From Armatimonadota bacterium (GTDB taxonomy: Bacteria > Sysuimicrobiota > Sysuimicrobiia > Sysuimicrobiales > JACQTN01), in NCBI GenBank assembly GCA_016210785.1, contig JACQTN010000528.1, forward strand, positions 1 through 7,541: DNA of 7,541 nucleotides. Reading direction: 5' to 3'. The first letter of the stretch is position 1. Each line of letters opens with the position of its first letter. The notes under the pieces are model-generated. The model ran no database searches. It saw only the letters and a program-made list of their open reading frames with translations, and had not been told where the DNA came from. Shown in pieces: positions 5,221 through 7,541 of this stretch. The position numbers and the translations under genes were made by a program.

Positions 5221-5378
5221 GCTGGAAATCCTCCCACAGCAGGAAAAGCCGGACGCTGTCGAACCCGGCCTCGCGGATGCGGGTTGAAGTCCACCTTCAC
5301 CTGGGCGGGGTGGAACCGCCGCCACCAACTCATCGCCGTGTCGGCGGGCGAGTAGTTGATCCCCAGCCGGAACTTCAT
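5221..5378 (-). pseudogene. 5' remnant of a glycoside hydrolase gene (truncated and frameshifted)
   Basis: The ATG at 5378 opens a frame reading MKFRLGINYSPADTAMSWW, followed by RRFHPAQVKVDFN, a typical N-terminus of GH5/cellulase-like (TIM-barrel) hydrolases whose relatives begin MxFRLGxNYWP. At the GGG of 5281-5283 (CCC on the coding strand) one extra base shifts the frame. Skipping it restores RIREAGFDSVRLFLLWEDFQ, which matches the family pattern. Homology stops at the Q codon at 5224-5222, where different DNA begins, so roughly 50 of the several hundred residues expected remain. The start overlaps the stop of the upstream glycosyltransferase (ATGA), showing it was the third gene of that operon. 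The precise GH family is uncertain from so short a piece. Confidence 0.72.
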
Positions 5379-6400
5379 GGTGACGAGCCCTGACGGCGAA
5401 GCACCTCACGGTACGCCTCGATGTACTCACTGGCCATGCGGTCTGCCGAAAAGTGGCGCTCAACGTACCCCCGCACCCGTGCGCGGTCCAGGGTGGGGAC
5501 CTCTGCCAGCGCACGCACGGCATCGTCTACGGACTCCACGATGAACCCCGTCATCCCGTGACGCACAATCTCCGGAACCGCTCCCCGGCCCCGCGCAATG
5601 ACGGGGGTCCCGGTCGCCATGGCCTCCACCATACTGAGGCCGAACGGCTCGTTGAAGTTGATAAGGTGGAGGAGCGCGTACGCGCCGCCCAGCAGCGCAT
5701 CGCGCTGCTGGGCGCCGACCGACCCCAGGTACTGCACCCGATCGCCGTCGAGATGCGGCGCGACCTCTCGATCGAAGTAGGCGCGGTCATGCACGATGCC
5801 CGCGATGATGAGGCGACGCCCGGCGCGGCGGGCGACCTCGATGGCCTCGGCCGTCCCTTTGTCGTGATGAATGCGGCCGAAGAACAGCAGATACTCCCCG
5901 TGCTCGCGGCGGAGGGTGAACTCGGACGGCAGAATGCCGTGGTAGATGGTGGCGACGTAGTCCAGCCGCGGATGCCGGTCAGCGTGGCTGATCGCCACGT
6001 AGGCCGTGTGGCCATTGTACCGCTCGTACGCGGGCAGGATGCGTTCTGAGGAGAACCCATGGATGGTGGTCACCACAGGAGTCCGCACCAGACCGCTGTA
6101 GGACAGCGGCAGGAAGTCCATGTGGTTGTGGATCACATCGAACTCTCCTGCGCGCTCGAAGACCGCAGCGGCGTGCAGCGATTCCCACACCTTCGGATCG
6201 AGACTGGGGTCCTCCGAGCACGGACGTGGACAGGTAGCGACCAGACGGGCGCGGGTGCATGAGTCGGCCGTGGCGAAGAGTGTGACATCCACGCCGCGAT
6301 CCACTAGCCCCTCGGTGAGCAGCCAGACGACACGCTCCCAGGGCCCGTAGTGCCGGGGCGGCACGCGCCACGAGATGGGCGCCAGCATGGCGACGCGCAT
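5375..6400 (-). CDS. Glycosyltransferase family 4 (GT-B fold)
   Basis: This 341-residue retaining-type glycosyltransferase starts MRVAMLAPISWRVPPRHYGPWE, the usual GT4 N-terminus with a YGPWE acceptor-side loop. The C-terminal nucleotide-sugar half has FGRIHHDKGT at 174-183 and the E-x7-E motif at E251 and E259 in NEPFGLSMVEAMATGTPVIA. It probably transfers a sugar from a nucleotide donor to a soluble or membrane glycan acceptor; donor and acceptor cannot be predicted. No signal peptide or membrane helix is seen. The ATG at 6400 is chosen because AGAAGG (6414-6409) lies 8 nt upstream and the family motif begins at once. The frame stays open to 6598, but that extension overlaps the previous gene and is not protein-like. 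It lies 20 nt after the alpha/alpha-barrel gene, and its stop overlaps the start of the broken glycoside hydrolase gene. Confidence 0.92.
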   Translation of the reverse strand: MRVAMLAPISWRVPPRHYGPWERVVWLLTEGLVDRGVDVTLFATADSCTRARLVATCPRPCSEDPSLDPKVWESLHAAAVFERAGEFDVIHNHMDFLPLSYSGLVRTPVVTTIHGFSSERILPAYERYNGHTAYVAISHADRHPRLDYVATIYHGILPSEFTLRREHGEYLLFFGRIHHDKGTAEAIEVARRAGRRLIIAGIVHDRAYFDREVAPHLDGDRVQYLGSVGAQQRDALLGGAYALLHLINFNEPFGLSMVEAMATGTPVIARGRGAVPEIVRHGMTGFIVESVDDAVRALAEVPTLDRARVRGYVERHFSADRMASEYIEAYREVLRRQGSSP

Positions 6401-6420
6401 GGCCGTTGCCTTCTGCGGGC

Positions 6421-7536
6421 TCAGCGGCGATCTCCCACCGATTCCGGCACCAGGGCCGCATCGTCCCTGCGCACCCCTCCAAAGGGACGAACGATGTGCT
6501 CTGCCAGGCGCATCTCGAGGAGCGCGTGCAGGAACGCCAGCGTCGACTCCGCGCCCTGGTTCTGGTTGACGCCATCGGGATGCAACCCATCCCGGCATCC
6601 GCCGGTGACCGGATCATATAGCTCCATGCCCAGGTCGTTGCGGCCGAGGAACCACTCAAACGCACGCTCAGCCTCCTCGCGCCAGCGGCGGGCGCCGGTC
6701 TGCGTGTACGCCGCCAGGCACGCTGACACCGTCGCCTGCGCCTCAATGGGCTGCTGATCGAACCGGGCGCGGTCACCACCCCGGCGGTAGAATCCGTTGG
6801 ACCCGATGGGCACAAAATGGCCGTGGGGAGAGCGCTGGAGATCGGCCAGCCACTCCAGCGCCGCGAGGCCAATCTCGACCGCCTCCCCATGCTCCATCGC
6901 CTGCCCGCACTCGATCAGCGCATAGGGCAGGCTGGCGTTGGCGTAGGCCAGCACATCCTCGAACCAGTGCCAGTCAGGCGCGCGGTATTGCCGGTAGGCA
7001 TCCAGCAACCGCTGCACCAGCGCTTCCCGGGCACCCCGAGCTCTCCGGTCGCCCGGGAACCGCTGCAGATACTGCTGGAGACCAAAGAGCACAAACGCCC
7101 AAGCCCGCGGGCTGGTGAACTCCAGCGCTGGTAACAGCGCCGCGTCGAACAACCCATGGGCCGGGCCGACCAGGCCTTCATGCGACGACCGGCCCACCAC
7201 CACGCCTACCGCCCACAGTGCCCGGGCATGACAGTCCTCTGATCCGACCTCCTCCTGCCATCGGCGATCGATCGACAGCGTGTTCCGAAACCGTCCCGCC
7301 GCCCGGTTGAAGGCGTGCAAGAGAAAGGCCAGATAGCGCGACGTCAGCCAGCGCGTCTCCGGAATGCCGGACCCGCTGGCCTCCTCGAGCAGCACGAAAA
7401 CAATCAGGGCCCGGGCATTGTCGTCGGTGGTGTACCCTTCGGCGTAGTTGGGCACCGTGTAGACTGCGTGCTGGAGGATCCCCAGATCGTCGGTGAGATG
7501 GCGCAGGTGATCGAGGTGCAGCGTGGGCAGTTCCAT
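6421..7536 (-). CDS. Alpha/alpha-barrel glycosidase-like protein, operonic with GT4
   Basis: This frame encodes 371 residues rich in amphipathic helices and Trp, of the (alpha/alpha)6 toroid type. The N-terminal signature DDLGILQHAVYTVPNYAEGY then TTDDNARAL (16-44) is that of uncharacterised proteins often found beside, or fused to, GT4 glycosyltransferases and GH130-type phosphorylases. Other clusters of polar and aromatic residues are SEDCHARALWAVG (99-111), WHWFED (189-194) and NQNQGAES (324-331), plausible for a carbohydrate-binding or catalytic groove. Its activity is unknown; hydrolysis or phosphorolysis of a glycan made with the neighbouring transferase is an inference. The 20-nt spacing to the transferase supports an operon. 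The ATG at 7536 is only 5 bases from the window end and the upstream codon is open, so the real start, ribosome binding site or an N-terminal fusion partner may lie outside. Confidence 0.82.
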   Translation of the reverse strand: MELPTLHLDHLRHLTDDLGILQHAVYTVPNYAEGYTTDDNARALIVFVLLEEASGSGIPETRWLTSRYLAFLLHAFNRAAGRFRNTLSIDRRWQEEVGSEDCHARALWAVGVVVGRSSHEGLVGPAHGLFDAALLPALEFTSPRAWAFVLFGLQQYLQRFPGDRRARGAREALVQRLLDAYRQYRAPDWHWFEDVLAYANASLPYALIECGQAMEHGEAVEIGLAALEWLADLQRSPHGHFVPIGSNGFYRRGGDRARFDQQPIEAQATVSACLAAYTQTGARRWREEAERAFEWFLGRNDLGMELYDPVTGGCRDGLHPDGVNQNQGAESTLAFLHALLEMRLAEHIVRPFGGVRRDDAALVPESVGDRR

Positions 7537-7541
7537 GGGAC

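Noticed and set aside
5375..6598. Longer glycosyltransferase starting at 6598
   Set aside because: The extra 66 residues overlap the upstream gene, are Arg/Pro/Gly-rich and precede a well-placed AGAAGG site and a typical GT4 N-terminus at 6400.
1..7541. CRISPR arrays, tRNA or rRNA genes, phage or toxin-antitoxin modules
   Set aside because: No spaced repeat array, cloverleaf, rRNA-like stretch or recognisable phage or toxin-antitoxin protein was seen on either strand.

Overview
The window is GC-rich bacterial DNA with Shine-Dalgarno-led genes, tight operons and few AT-rich stretches. No rRNA, tRNA, CRISPR array, transposase or phage gene is visible. The taxon cannot be fixed from the sequence. 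The set of amino-acid-dehydrogenase-type subunits, PAS-GGDEF signalling and a GT4 / alpha-alpha-barrel / glycoside hydrolase cluster would suit a soil or subsurface GC-rich lineage (Chloroflexota- or Armatimonadota-like), but that is only a guess.

Left block, minus strand (about 3311 down to 69): a three-gene operon is read right to left. It encodes a cytoplasmic CapA-family metallophosphatase-like protein (1741-2742), a DAO-family FAD-dependent oxidoreductase (537-1730) and a small [2Fe-2S] protein of the HcnA/SoxA N-terminal type (150-464). The last two look like the beta and gamma subunits of a membrane- or dye-linked amino acid/opine/sarcosine dehydrogenase. The usual third subunit (a pyridine-nucleotide-disulphide-type flavoprotein) is not in the window. 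Two hairpins follow the last gene. The operon has a leader of more than 500 nt holding a head-to-tail pair of 58-bp repeats just before the capA-like ribosome binding site.

Middle (3276-3400): a short AT-rich island contains what look like divergent sigma-70 promoters. The plus-strand one is strong (TTGTCA, 17 nt, TATACT), the minus-strand one weaker (TTGGGA, 16 nt, TACAAT). Their -35 boxes lie in or against one palindrome, CAATT-TCCC-AATTG. The plus-strand promoter fires into a possible 15-codon Trp-rich leader ORF whose stop overlaps the ATG of a PAS-PAS-GGDEF diguanylate cyclase gene (3395-4870). That gene is followed by a long inverted repeat (4888-4981) with mutually exclusive pairings.

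Rearranged zone (4989-5378): two broken genes face each other and stop within a few bases of one another near 5220. One is a plus-strand fragment with a WGTGGDTGS motif. The other is the first ~50 codons of a minus-strand glycoside hydrolase, also frameshifted.

Right block, minus strand (5375-7541): a carbohydrate operon is read right to left. It encodes an alpha/alpha-barrel glycosidase-like protein (6421-7536, start near the window edge), then a GT4 glycosyltransferase (5375-6400), then by ATGA overlap the glycoside hydrolase, of which only the remnant survives. The operon has therefore lost most of its last gene.
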